From NCBI GenBank assembly GCA_030141605.1, contig JAQGDQ010001308.1, positions 1-48,112 on the forward strand: a stretch of 48,112 nt of DNA, read 5' to 3'. Made by a program: the position numbers and the translations under genes. Below are positions 33,362-43,639 of the stretch, one piece after another. Numbering within the stretch: the first letter of the stretch is position 1; each line of letters opens with the position of its first letter. The notes beneath the pieces are model-generated. The model did no database searches, was not told the DNA's origin, and was given only the letters and a program-made list of their open reading frames with translations. This DNA is from Tubiluchus corallicola. Taxonomy: Eukaryota; Priapulida; Priapulimorpha; Priapulimorphida; Tubiluchidae.

Positions 33362-33730
33362 TTCTGACGTACTACACATGTTCGACAGCTCATGCGTGAG
33401 CACAGTGGTAAATTTGAAATTTGAATTTTTACCTTAAAACTTGCCTAGTTTTTGTACAACACACTGAATATTTTACAGTAGCACTGTACTTCAATTTTCG
33501 CTTTCGCAAACACGTGCAACACGCTCGTGGAATACTTTTGCTGTTGAAAATTATGTTAGTTTGTGATGACATCAATAGTTGGGCTCGTCCGCCGTTAATT
33601 AAGTTTTTAATCTATTATTTAATTAGCAGAAACGCCTTTGCAGTATTAATTGTGTTAAAATGTATACTTTTGACGGACTTGAAAATGGGGTAGGATCTTG
33701 AAAAATCATCCTGTCTTCCTTTAAAAGCCA
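33362..33730 (+). mobile_element. R1 interspersed repeat, copy 3
   Basis: Carries AATTTGAAATTTGAATTTTT, CTTTCGCAAACACGTGCAAC, ACGCTCGTGGAATACTTTTG, ATCAATAGTTGGGCTCG, TTAATTAAGTTTTTAATCTA and AAAAATCATCCTGTCTT. It lacks the first part of the repeat. The CRE core is mutated (TGATGACATCA). Confidence 0.8.
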
Positions 33731-34689
33731 GACTCCAGCTTATAGTATTGTTAAGCTGTATCATATACTGCTTCGAAAATGATCAATTTCTACGGATCTG
33801 TATGAAACGGATTTCAGAGGAGTTTTTTTTTTCGAATCACCCCGTGTCGCTCGTTTTCCTCCGTAATAGCCTGCCTGATTCAGCAGCGATGTGTGCAGCA
33901 AGTTGGATGTGGCATTGATGAGGAAGAGGCTGAGGATAAGGAAGATGCTGCCCACTTCAACTGTTCTAATTGCTGTCTTGAGTGGGACGCATTTGTTCTG
34001 CCGGCATCTCTAATTATGTTTACTCAGGGAAGCTGCGGCGGTAGTCAGTTTATTGAATGTCCTGCAAGTCTTCTCACACCCGTTCTGTTGTTCACATGCG
34101 TTTAATAAAGGTTTGTTCACACCAAGAGAGAAAACGTCGCGATGATTTCGCGTCACCGTTTGTTATTTCAGCATGGTGCGTGTGTGCAAAGAATGGATGA
34201 TATTAACTGCATTTTCAAGTTCTCACCACAGAGCTGCTTCTCTGTGAAGTTTACATATGTCAATAGAGGCAAGGTAGTCTAACTGCTAACACAGTCTGAC
34301 GATTTTTACCAGAGTTTGAAGTGCCTGTTAAGCCTCCACTGGCTTAAGCATAAGCCTCTACCCTTCTTAATTATGTGTTTTACCCAAATCTTTCAAGAAA
34401 AGCATAAAATTTGCACTGCAGCAGTCAGCACTCTCTGGAGCAATGTGAAAAAATTAACTTATCCACTGATCTGCAAGCTTAATCTTTCGTATACATTCTG
34501 TTGATCTATATTTGTTACGTACATTTTTTATGAACTTAAGCAACCGTAATATATACTAACTCCGAGGTTGTAGTTTAGAGACATTTTTCCAAGTTTGTTT
34601 TAATTTAATATTAATCTTTTTTTATATAAAAAAAGAATAAATAAGTTTCTCATCTTCTTTATAATATGTATTTAATTTATTTATGTGTT
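33731..34689. other. Single-copy DNA, no gene recognised
   Basis: Opposed short frames at 33761-33955 (minus, hydrophobic N-terminus) and 33893-34105 (plus, Glu/Asp-rich start) overlap, and neither is supported. The remainder is non-repetitive and unremarkable. Confidence 0.4.
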
Positions 34690-34718
34690 TATATATATAT
34701 ATATTATATATTAAAGCT

Positions 34719-34752
<34 letters not shown>
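34690..34752. repeat. (TA)n microsatellite
   Basis: Two TA runs separated by TTAAAGCTTATG. Confidence 0.9.
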
Positions 34753-34756
<4 letters not shown>

Positions 34757-34917
34757 TCTTTAATCCTTAATCTAGTTTATTAGTCTCCTGTATAGTAAAG
34801 CATCGCCAGCTCTGCACAGTGCTTGCATCGGTGAGCACAATCAGATAAAAATATTCGACTTTGCAACTCAACATTAAGGGTCTTTCCCTAGCCCAAACTG
34901 CAAAGGGTAGGAACGTA

Positions 34918-35140
34918 GCAACACGCTCGTGGAATATTTATGCTGTTGAAAATTATGTTAGTTTGTGAGGTCATCAATAGTTGGGCTTGCCCGTCTTTAA
35001 TTAAGTTTTTAATCTATTACTTAATTATCAGAAATGCTTTTGCAGTATTAATTGTATTAAAATGTGTACTTTTAAAATACTTGAAAATGAGGTAGTATAT
35101 GAAAAATCATCCTGTCTTTCTGTAAAGGGTACCAATTTCA
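34918..35140 (+). mobile_element. R1 interspersed repeat, copy 4 (3' part)
   Basis: Begins abruptly at AACACGCTCGTGGAATATTT and continues through ATCAATAGTTGGGCTTG and TTAATTAAGTTTTTAATCTA to AAAAATCATCCTGTCTTTC. It is truncated at the 5' side, as expected if R1 spreads by target-primed reverse transcription, though deletion would look the same. Confidence 0.8.
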
Positions 35141-36603
35141 TGTTTCTTTCTTATCAGTAGTTTCTTATCACATGATACTTACATTAATCAGCATTGTTTT
35201 ATCTCTAGTGTCGCCATCTAGTGAAATTATCATTGAACTAGCACAGGCTGAATAGGAATTGCAGGTTCATTCTTTTTAACATTGAGTAAAAGTATGAATT
35301 GTTTCCCTCTTACGACATGTTCTCACACGCACCTCTTTTGACTTGCTTTCGCAGAGTCTCTAAATCCCTCTTATGATTTCATTTTATCCAAGATTGTTGA
35401 CTTTCGGCCATAGTTAGCAAGAAAAGCGTGGCTGCACTCGTCAACAACGCCGCCAAGTGGCTGTTTTTTGCATCAACTCCTTGTTGATGGAAATTCTGAA
35501 CAACTGGACAAGATGTTTCGCATTACACTCGATGGCCGTCCACAACCTTCTCTAGTGGACTCTAGTGGACAATTGAAGACGAGGGTAAGGACTCCATAGG
35601 TGCCATTCAACGCAGCTTGATCTGTCCAGAATGGTAGTCCGGTTGCTAGGACCTGGCATTGGTTATCGAGTCTGAAAGAGCCTCTTCAAATTCGGGGAAT
35701 GATTTGTATTCGGCGCTGTATATTAAGAGCCCACTTGAAGAATTCACATCTGCGCCATGTATTGAAAACTTCCACATCTCCAGCGCGTATTACACAACGC
35801 CCTCTTGAGAGTATTACGAGGTATTAGGGCGTTGACAGTACCCACCCTTTCCCACCCCATTATTGATACACCAATTAGACGGGGTAGTGGACAATGGGCT
35901 ACACGGCGGAGCGCTCGGGGGCTCTGGGCACCACAGATGGCGTTAAACAATTGGGCAAACAAGTCGTTAGATTGTACAAGCATTAGACAAATACAGTCAG
36001 AGCAATTAGTGGAATTAGGTATTCATAGCTGGATGCTGGGATAAGAGTACCTAGGTGTGTGTGTGTGTGCTATGGTTTACCTGTTCATTGTTCAATAGTC
36101 ACCTGTAATCTGTGCTTGATACATTCATTATACCTGTTATTAGCAGCTTGGCTGAAAGAAATTGATACGGTACTGAATAACTGATTCAGGTCAGAGGTCA
36201 TCTGCCCCCCCTGTTGGCGCGCATGCCAAGAGTTTGGAGGTGCAAAACTTTGCGCTGCTAAAATGTATAGATATTTGATGACACGCTTTCTTTAATCATG
36301 CGTCTACGTTGCAAAGCGTTTCAAGTCTTCCTAACGCTTTTATGTTCAATGCTAGAATGACGATTCTGTCACATCAACGTGTGAAATGGCAAAAGTGAAC
36401 CAGAAAATGCATAAGCAACTTTCAAACCTAAAGTATTGCTATGTTTTGCTTTTCTGCTGGTTTATAATGCAAACAATAGTCTACACATTTCACAAGTAAT
36501 AAATAAAAGTCAAGCAGGTAAAATTGTTCATTGATGAAATATGGTTAACATTTATTATTAACGGCTTCGTTTAGTTTTTTATGTAGCCTGCAAACGGTGT
36601 AGT
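35141..36603. other. Single-copy region, GC-richer at 35.4-36.0 kb
   Basis: No repeats except a short direct repeat (CTAGTGGACTCTAGTGGAC) near 35550 and a (GT)n run near 36056. Opposed 79-codon frames at 35744-35983 and 35805-36044 have no recognisable domain. The dense, non-repetitive composition suggests a conserved non-coding island or an unrecognised exon. Confidence 0.3.
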
Positions 36604-37302
36604 GTGATAGTAGTAGGGGTAGTGGTAGTGGTAGTAGTAGTAGTAGCAGTAGTTGTTATAGTAGTGATAGTGGTAGTAGCAGTAGTAGTAGTAGTAGTAG
36701 CAGCAGCAGCTGCTGCTGTTGCACTAGTAATAGTAGTGGTAGTGGTAGTATCGGTGGGCGTAGCGATAGTGCTAGCGCTAGTGGTAGTAGTGGTAGTAGT
36801 AGTAGTAGTAGTAGTAGTAGCAGTAGCAGCGGCAGCAGTAGTAGTGCCGGCGGCGGCGTTGGTGGTAATAGTGGTGGTATCGGTAGAGGCAGTAGTAGTA
36901 GCTGTAGTAGTAATAGTAGTAGTAGTAGTAGTAGTAGTGTAGTAGTAGTAGTAGTAATAGTAGTAGTGGTGGTGGTGTTGGTGGCGGCGGCGGTGGTGGT
37001 GGTAGTGGTGGTATCGGTAGTGGTAGTAGTAGTAATAGTAGTGGTAGTGGTGGTATCGGTAGTGGTAGTGGTAGTAGTAGCGGTAGTAATAGTATCGGTA
37101 GTGGTAGTAGTAGTAGTAGCAGCAGCAGCAGCAGTAGTAATAGTAGCGGTAGTGGTAGTAGTAGTAGCAGCAGCAGCAGCAGCAGCAGTAGTAGTGCCGG
37201 CGACAGCGGCGGTGGTGGTAGTAGTAGCTGTAGTAATAATAGTAATAGTAGTAGTAGTAGTGGTAGTGGTAGTATCGGTAGAGGCAGTAGTAGTAATTTA
37301 TT
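36604..37302. repeat. (GTA)n/(GTG)n/(AGC)n trinucleotide array, ~700 bp
   Basis: Almost every triplet is GTA, GTG, GTC or GCA/GCG in one phase, with short CAG/AGC tracts. The triplet phase is kept for about 340 bp, broken once near 36939, then kept again to the end. Long open frames on both strands (poly-Val, poly-Tyr, poly-Thr, poly-Leu) follow from this and are not genes. Confidence 0.95.
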
Positions 37303-37398
37303 GACAAAGATTATCTTGTTACTGGGAGTGAGACATGTTTCTATCACATTATATTAGCTGCCGCAAAAACCTGATTTCGTTTTCCCTCGGCCAGTTCT

Positions 37399-37825
37399 TC
37401 ACTATTACATGCATTTCGTCATTCAGTAGTTAGATGGGCACTAGCGCCTGTAGCTCTGAATCGGTTGCCCAGAAAAGCAGGTGCTGTACCCTGTTCAGAG
37501 GTTTTCGGTTGTGACGCACACGTACGAAAATATAACGGTAAATTTGAAATTTGAATTTTAAACTTAAAATTTCACAAGTTTGTATACCAGATCGAATGTT
37601 GTACAGTAGCACCGTACTTCAATTTTGGCTTTCGCAAACACGTGCAACACGCTCGAGGAATATTTTTGTTGTTGAAAATTATGTTAGTTTGTGACGTCAT
37701 CAATATTTGAGCTCACCTGCCGATGATTAATGCATTGTTATTATTATATGTCTCAAAATGTGTACTTTTTAGCGTATTTCAAAATTGGATATAATATGAA
37801 AAATCGTCCAATTTTTCTTCTTTTA
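37399..37825 (+). mobile_element. R1 interspersed repeat, copy 5 (near full-length)
   Basis: Starts with ATTACATGCATTTCGTCATT and AGTTAGATGGGCACTAGCGC, then AATTTGAAATTTGAATTTTA, CTTTCGCAAACACGTGCAAC, TTTGTGACGTCATCAATATT (intact CRE), and AAAAATCGTCC at the end. Together with copy 1 it defines the full length of about 430-455 bp. Confidence 0.85.
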
Positions 37826-38800
37826 ACAGAGATACAAATGTAGTCATTATTGTGATTCTCTTGTATGCCACAGGTGGCGTCGATGAAGCTGTTTCGTCAC
37901 GTGATCATCGCCAGTTGTTTATCAATCTCATTTTCTTGCCAGACTTAGAGTAAAACGCCCGTTTCGTGCGCCAACCACTAAACCGTTTAATTACGAAGCT
38001 GAATAGTTTTAATTTTTACTGGAGTGTTTGTTCTTAAATGGTAGATTCGACAGTCCATCTCCGGGGGTGATTGTTGTCCTGAACGGCTATTATTCGGTTC
38101 TGTTTTCTTTCTGACACGACCGTCAATGCCTCGGCGTGAGTGCGCTCACGTAGCATTGTGCCAGGCAAAAACGAGAATAAAGCCTGGCTAGATTAGCCGG
38201 CATTTGGCATTGATAGCTGAGCAGAAATATGCTAAACGCTTGTCAAGACCAGGCCGGGGGTTGGAGTTGACATGCCTAATCGGTTTTGGAGGGAGGCCCA
38301 AGAGGGTGGGGTTGTGTGGGGGGTAGCAAGCCCCGAGTTGTATTGCCGCGGAATCATTCACTGCATTTTCTGAATTTGAAGTTCTTCGGTTGAAATAATC
38401 GGCGGCGGTGACGGCAACAGCGGTGATGATGGCGCTAGTAATTAATGGAGTTTGTCATTCACTCTTTTCTTTATTCATTCCTTCATTCATTCATTCATGT
38501 CGTCGTTTTTTCATGTCTTTATTCATTCGTTCTATTATTCATTCATTCACTCCTCCACTGATTAATTCATTTGTTTGCTTATTTACCATTTTTTGTTCTA
38601 CTTGTTTGGCTAAGAAATTTTCCATTCACTCATTCAAGTATTCGTCTTGAAAGAACTTTGCATAATTAAGACTTTCTGCGTTTTCTCTTGCTGCCTGAAT
38701 CAAAATGGAATGTCCTTCCCCACTGTGTTGCTGTCGCCGTTGTCTTCGTTACCATCATTGTCGTAATGGATCTGTAAAGTTTCAGAATTGGTTTGAGCCG
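37826..38800. other. Intron or upstream flank with GC-rich island 37.9-38.45 kb
   Basis: Contains TCACGTGA near 37896, CpG- and G-rich sequence (GGCCGGGGGTTGGAG, GGGAGGCCCAAGAGGGTGGG) and TCATTCATTCATTCATT runs near 38480. No exon is recognised. Being close to the splice acceptor at 38958, it is intronic if the gene extends upstream. Confidence 0.35.
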
Positions 38801-38958
38801 TTTACCAGTATGCACCATGCTTATCATTTCTGCTTAATTTTTCATTTCTTTTTTACCAGTATGCACCATGCTTAACATTTTTGCTCAAATTTTCATCACA
38901 TTTTACCAGTATGCACTATGCTTAACATTTTTGCTCAAACTTTCCATCTCTTTTACAG
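38801..38958 (+). repeat. 50-bp tandem repeat of a 3' splice site, four copies
   Basis: TTTACCAG or TTTTACAG occurs at 38801, 38851, 38901 and 38951, exactly 50 bp apart. The first three are followed by TATGCACCATGC or TATGCACTATGC, and the units include CTTAAC (branch-point-like) and a T-rich tract. Each unit therefore contains branch point, pyrimidine tract and AG. Only the last unit has the better CAG and leads into an open frame. Use of the farthest AG would keep frame length but meets a TAA within nine codons. Confidence 0.85.
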
Positions 38959-39135
38959 GTGTAGTCAATCAGCTACCCGCTTCCGGATCCGGCATGGGAA
39001 ATCAGATGAGACAGAATCCGACCGGAGGATGGGGCGGTGCAAACTACGGCCCACCCCAGCGTGATTTTCAGCCGCAACCCCTAATGGGGGGGTACATGCC
39101 AGCAGCAGTCCCGAGATATGAGTCGAGGAGAGAAG
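38959..39135 (+). CDS. Terminal-region exon 1 of an RGG/RS-like RNA-binding protein gene
   Basis: Preceded by a T-rich tract and TTTTACAG, and followed by GAAG/GTATGT. It enters in phase 1 and leaves in phase 1, contributing 58 full codons. The peptide is rich in Gly, Gln, Pro and Asn: Val-Asn-Gln-Leu-Pro-Ala-Ser-Gly-Ser-Gly-Met-Gly, then Gly-Gly-Trp-Gly-Gly-Ala-Asn-Tyr-Gly, then Met-Gly-Gly-Tyr-Met-Pro. It ends with the basic Tyr-Glu-Ser-Arg-Arg-Glu. This is an intrinsically disordered segment typical of hnRNP-type or other mRNA-associated proteins, which act in nuclear RNA processing or RNP granules. No folded domain is included, so the gene name stays open. Earlier exons are not identified in the window with confidence. 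Confidence 0.8.
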
Positions 39136-39159
39136 GTATGTAAAATGTTGTCTGTAAAG

Positions 39160-39400
39160 AGCCGAGTGATGACCGAAGTTAAGCAACACCAAACCTAGTT
39201 AATAAATGGATAAGTGTATCAAATGTGAAAAAATTAATTATGCTTTGCAGTGAAAATGTGTTACAAGGTAAATGGCCGAGTGATGACCAAAGTTAAGCAA
39301 CACCCAGCCTAGTTAATAAATGGATAAGTATATAAAATTTGACGATATCATAGTTCTCAGTGAAGATTTGTTAATAACTGGATGAATGGCTACCAAGAAG
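39160..39400 (+). repeat. 5S-rRNA-derived fragments (tandem, SINE3-like or pseudogene)
   Basis: GCCGAGTGATGACCGAAGTT AAGCAACACC at 39161 and again at 39275 (114 bp apart), each followed by CCTAGTTAATAAATGGATAA, match the internal control region of 5S rRNA (GACCGAAGTTAAGC … GTTAGTACTTGGATGG). A third, shorter piece near 39370-39400 (TTAATAACTGGATGAATGG) aligns with the same 3' portion. They are degraded and incomplete, so this is a 5S-derived SINE or 5S pseudogene fragment duplicated in tandem inside the intron. Confidence 0.65.
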
Positions 39401-40071
39401 TCTTCTTCCAGGTTGCTTCATCAGCTGTACCTCCTTCGGTTTTGTGGTGAAGACACATGCTGGTTCAGTGCCTCGTCCTAGACACCGAACCCTGCCTTAT
39501 AGTTTACATTAATTAGTCTGTCACGGAGTGCTGCATTTGTAAAAACTTCTAGGGGAACACTGAAGGACCCAAGGGGGTGTTATTGAGGGCAGTGGCGGCT
39601 TATAGTTAAAAAAACTGGACGTGCTGCTTCAGAAAATTTTGAGCAGTTGTTTAACACTGTATGAAACGATACTAAAATATTAAATTTTACTGTTGTAATT
39701 GTAATTTTAAACAAACAAACATATGAAAATTTGTACATAAACAAAACAAAATATTTTTGCTTATAAATAGCCTATACTGTCACAGTTCAAGCTTGATCCA
39801 TTCACAGTAAGCATGTGACAACTTACAACAAACTGCGTGAGTGGCAGTACTTTCTCTCCTTGGGCTCACGCGTATTTGAAGCGGTGTAATATTGAGTGAA
39901 AATAGGGGGTGCTGCAGTTCCACAGTGCCTATACACAAGCTGTCATTGATTGAGGGGGAAGGAAGCAACTACCCCCCCCCCCAATAAAAACTGCTTTCTC
40001 TTTGATAAGATTTTTATGGCTGCACCACTGGCCAAGGCCTTCTTGTTTACTAAAAATAATTTTTTTTCTAG
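39401..40071 (+). other. Remainder of the penultimate visible intron
   Basis: Intronic, ending with a T-rich tract and TTTTTTTTCTAG at 40071. No further exon or repeat is recognised apart from a poly-C run near 39973. Confidence 0.6.
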
Positions 40072-40229
40072 ATTATAATAATCGCGAACATTGGCGGGGC
40101 GGATACGACGACAGTCGTCGTGGCAACCACTCCACAAATTACAGACGACCAGCAGATAGCTATAGCGACAGAGATCGAGATGGACCTCAGCGTCGCCGTG
40201 GCAACGACGAGTTTTCTAGCAGATATCAG
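40072..40229 (+). CDS. Penultimate exon of the RGG/RS-like gene
   Basis: Acceptor TTTTTCTAG, donor CAG/GTAAGG. The first two bases complete an Asp codon with the last G of the previous exon, then 52 codons follow and end in phase 0. The peptide has a strong Arg/Asp/Tyr/Gly bias: Asp-Tyr-Asn-Asn-Arg-Glu-His-Trp-Arg-Gly-Gly-Tyr-Asp-Asp, Ser-Arg-Arg-Gly, Tyr-Ser-Asp-Arg-Asp-Arg-Asp, Gln-Arg-Arg-Arg-Gly. One RGG and RD/DR dipeptides suggest RNA contacts and possible arginine methylation. Tyr-Asp and Tyr-Ser pairs are common in phase-separating hnRNP tails. Intron retention would add only about 14 residues before a stop. Confidence 0.85.
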
Positions 40230-40294
40230 GTAAGGGCATTTAAAAGTAAATGTTTACTAATGTGGCTATAGACAAGAAGTGTAGTTTCAGTTGA

Positions 40295-40486
40295 CTCTGC
40301 TCTGCAAGATAAACCTTCCCTTCAATGCTGCATGATTTGTCTATTTTTGTGAGTTAGAAATCTACGACACACCATTCTTACCTTGAAGTAAAACGGTGTG
40401 TCATAGATTTCTAACTCACAATAGTAGACAAATCATGCAGCATCCAAGGGAAGGTTTCTCAGAACACTTTATCTTACAGAGCAGAG
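40295..40486. repeat. Long hairpin (about 80-bp arms) just after the splice donor
   Basis: The left arm 40295-40373 (CTCTGCTCTGCAAGATAAAC, CATGATTTGTCTA, GAGTTAGAAATCTACGACAC) is the near-complement of the right arm 40395-40486 (GTGTGTCATAGATTTCTAAC, TAGACAAATCATGCAGCAT, ATCTTACAGAGCAGAG). The loop is about 21 nt and the right arm has a short insertion. It begins 66 nt downstream of the donor at 40230. In pre-mRNA it would fold into a long double-stranded stem, a potential ADAR substrate or splicing modulator, or it is a palindromic MITE. Confidence 0.8.
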
Positions 40487-40947
40487 TTTTTCAAGGGTGT
40501 TGTCGCTTATGTAATTTCTTTAAAATTAGTTCCCAATGGAGACGGTTTGGTGATTCATCACAAATTTCTGGTTTCGGCCAAATACGGGCACTTTTCATAC
40601 TACATCTTAGTCGCTCAGTCTCGGTTAAATCATAAAATTTTTGCAGTGGACTTTGGGAACCAAAACTAGCATAATCAGTTTCCGGTAAACCATGCTGAAA
40701 ACATACACTTCTAATTAAAAAATTGACATTGGTTGATTTTAACGAAAAATAATACATTTTAGCTTAAAAAACAGCAAATTCGTACAATACTTATACGTGC
40801 TTATAATGTTGGTTTATGACCTTTAGGGGCCCTTAAACTAATGAAATTATGAGACACCTTAGAGGGAGCCACCCTCTTTTGCTGGCACTCGATTCGAATA
40901 TTTTTTACTTGTGATATATTTCAGCAACATTTGCGTAGCTGATGGCC
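40487..40947 (+). other. Last intron, 5' part
   Basis: Intronic sequence with an overlapping pair of short frames (40396-40635 plus, 40491-40757 minus), neither recognised. No repeat is seen. Confidence 0.45.
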
Positions 40948-41105
40948 CCAGACTTCAAATAAAGGGCTTCAAAGAAGGGGTCCTTATCTCAAATAAAGGG
41001 CTTCAAAGAGGGACTCTTCTCTCAAATAAAGGGCTTCAAAGGGGGCCCTTACCTCAAATAGAGCGCCTCAAACAGGGATCCTTTATATCAAATGAGGAGC
41101 CACTT
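40948..41105 (+). repeat. ~33-bp tandem repeat, about four copies
   Basis: Units contain TCAAATAAAGGGCTTCAAAG followed by a variable GGG(A/T)CCTT segment, with decreasing similarity to the right. The 67-codon frame across it (Ile-Ser-Asn-Lys-Gly-Leu-Gln-Arg-Gly) is incidental. Confidence 0.8.
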
Positions 41106-42042
41106 GAAAATTAGATTTTCGGGCTTCCTGACCTCCCTATGAATGCATAGTATGTCTCACCCCACCCCCAAGCTTCATGGTCCTTAAGCTGCGCCTATAC
41201 TAGCCTGTAGTGTCCTCGAGCCCTGCTTATAATGTCGCGAGCATACCAAAGACCGGGTGTTAGTTAATGTCGATTTTTTGCAGAAAAAAACTGCCCGCTC
41301 TTTTAGTTTCTTTATAAAAGTAATTTTCCGTTTTTCTGACCAAGTTGGCAGCGTTCACCGGTGCAGACTGACCACATGTGGACAGACAAAACCGCACATT
41401 CATTCCAGTGCCATTGTGCGTAACAGCCGTTACTTAATTGTAGGATGTAAGCCATCTCACCCCCCCCCTCCCCCAGGGAGAGACAAATTTGGTGTATTTT
41501 CAATTCACCCCCTCCGCTAAGCACGTTCACTTTACCGTGGCATGAACGCCCAGCACGGTAGAGCTAAGTGACTTGTGTTCCTGTATCCCACAAATGTTAA
41601 CTGCTGAACAATACCAGCCTGCAATATCATAGCGTTTAGACTGACCCCTTCTATTCACTTGCCCACCATGGGAGAGGTGTGAACCGAGCCTTACAATGCA
41701 TCTACTTATACCGATACTATTATTAGGGCACCGGGGTAGCGGGGAAATCATTTTCTACCCGGTTGTGTTCGGGTACTCGACTTTTGCAGGTGTTTGACTG
41801 GGTGAAATTTTACAGTAATGAAGCAGTTTTGCAGACCAAAAATTATTTATTATTTATTAGTATTCTATATTGCTAAAATGTTACATACAGTGTAAACATA
41901 AAATTAAAATCATGTTTTCATTAAAACTAGGTTACTTAAAATCATAATTACATTAAAACTTGTACGTAACCAGTTTAGAAAAACTAGTAAAAGCAATAAT
42001 CATTCACTTAAAATTAGATTAAAACTATATAGAAATTAATTG
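41106..42042 (+). other. Last intron, non-repetitive part
   Basis: Includes a C-rich run near 41461 and several short opposed frames (70-90 codons) without recognisable domains. From about 41850 the sequence becomes A-rich and leads into the 86-bp array. Confidence 0.45.
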
Positions 42043-43441
42043 GAAAATTTACAAAATGTACACAATACAATACAAAATGCAAAAACATTAAGAACAGATC
42101 GAAAATATACATGATTACAAATAGAAAAGAAATTTACAAAATGTACGCAATATAATCCAAAATGGAAAATACATTAAGAACAAATTGAAAATATACATGA
42201 TTACAAATAGAAAAGAAATTTACAAAATGTACACAATATAATCCAAAATGGAAAATACATTAAGAACAAATTGAAAATATACATGATTACAAATAGAAAA
42301 GAAATTTACAAAATGTACACAATATAATCCAAAATGGAAAATACATTAAGAACAAATTGAAAATATACATGATTACAAATAGAAAAGAAATTTACAAAAT
42401 GTACACAATATAATCCAAAATGGAAAATACATTAAGAACAAATTGAAAATATACATGATTACAAATAGAAAAGAAATTTACAAAATGTACACAATATAAT
42501 CCAAAATGGAAAATACATTAAGAACAAATTGAAAATATACATGATTACAAATAGAAAAGAAATTTACAAATTGTACACAATATAATCCAAAATGGAAAAT
42601 ACATTAAGAACAGATCGAAAATATACATGATTACAAATAGAAAAGAAATTTACAAAATGTACACAATATAATCCAAAATGGAAAATACATTAAGAACAAA
42701 TTGAAAATATACATGATTACAAATAGAAAAGAAATTTACAAAATGTACACAATATAATCCAAAATGCAAAAACATTAAGAACAAATCGAAAATATACATG
42801 ATTACAAATAGAAAAGAAATTTACAAAATGTACACAATATAATCCAAAATGGAAAATACATTAAGAACAAATTGAAAATATACATGATCACAAATAGAAG
42901 AGAAATTTACAAAATGTACACAATATAATACAAAATGGAAAATACATTAAGAACAAATTGAAAATATACATGATCACAAATAGAAGAGAAATTTAGAAAA
43001 TGTACACAATATAATATAAAATGGAAAATACATTAAGAACAAATTGAAAATATACATGATCACAAATAGAAAAGAAATTTACAAAATGTACATAATATAA
43101 TACAAAATGGAAAATACATTAAGAACAAATTGAAAATATACATGATCACAAATAGAAAAGAAATTTACAAAATGTACACAATATAATACAAAATGCAAAA
43201 ACATTAAGAACAAATTGAAAATATACATGATCACAAATAGAAAAGAAATTTACAAAATGTACACAATATAATCCAAAATGGAAAATACATTAAGATCAAA
43301 TTGAAAATATACATGATCACAAATAGAAAAGAAATTTACAAAATGTACATAATATAATACAAAATAGAAAAAACATTAAGAACAATTTTAAAATATACAT
43401 GATCACAAATAGAAAAGAAATTTACAAAATGTACAAAATAC
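42043..43441. repeat. 86-bp minisatellite, about 16 copies
   Basis: Unit of 86 bp: GAAATTTACAAAATGTACAC, AATATAATCCAAAATGGAAA, ATACATTAAGAACAAATTGA, AAATATACATGATTACAAAT, AGAAAA. The left copies are nearly identical; copies to the right carry GATCAC in place of GATTAC and more substitutions, so the array has a homogenised part and an older part. It lies entirely in the last intron. Confidence 0.95.
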
Positions 43442-43639
43442 ACAACAGATTGACATTGAGAAATTTGATTTAGATAAAAGCACTCAGTAGTTTTTGCAGA
43501 AGAAAGTATTTATGCAAAGTTACCCAATACTTATGCTAAGAATTTCGGTTCATTGCAGTTTCGGCTTTCGATACTAACTATTATATATAATTTTATCACT
43601 CTTAGCTTGTATGAATACAATGTTTAAGTAGAGTAGCTT

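Noticed and set aside
36579-37347. ORFs of up to 242 codons (poly-Tyr/Thr, poly-Leu, poly-Val)
   Set aside because: They arise from the GTA/GTG trinucleotide array, open on both strands at once, with no start context or splice sites.
38868-39143. Continuous 91-codon ORF with a hydrophobic start running into the Gly/Gln-rich exon
   Set aside because: The first 30 codons are the intronic 50-bp repeat units and polypyrimidine tract. The TTTTACAG acceptor at 38958 and phase agreement with the next exon show that the coding part starts at 38959, and the end after GAAG is intron.
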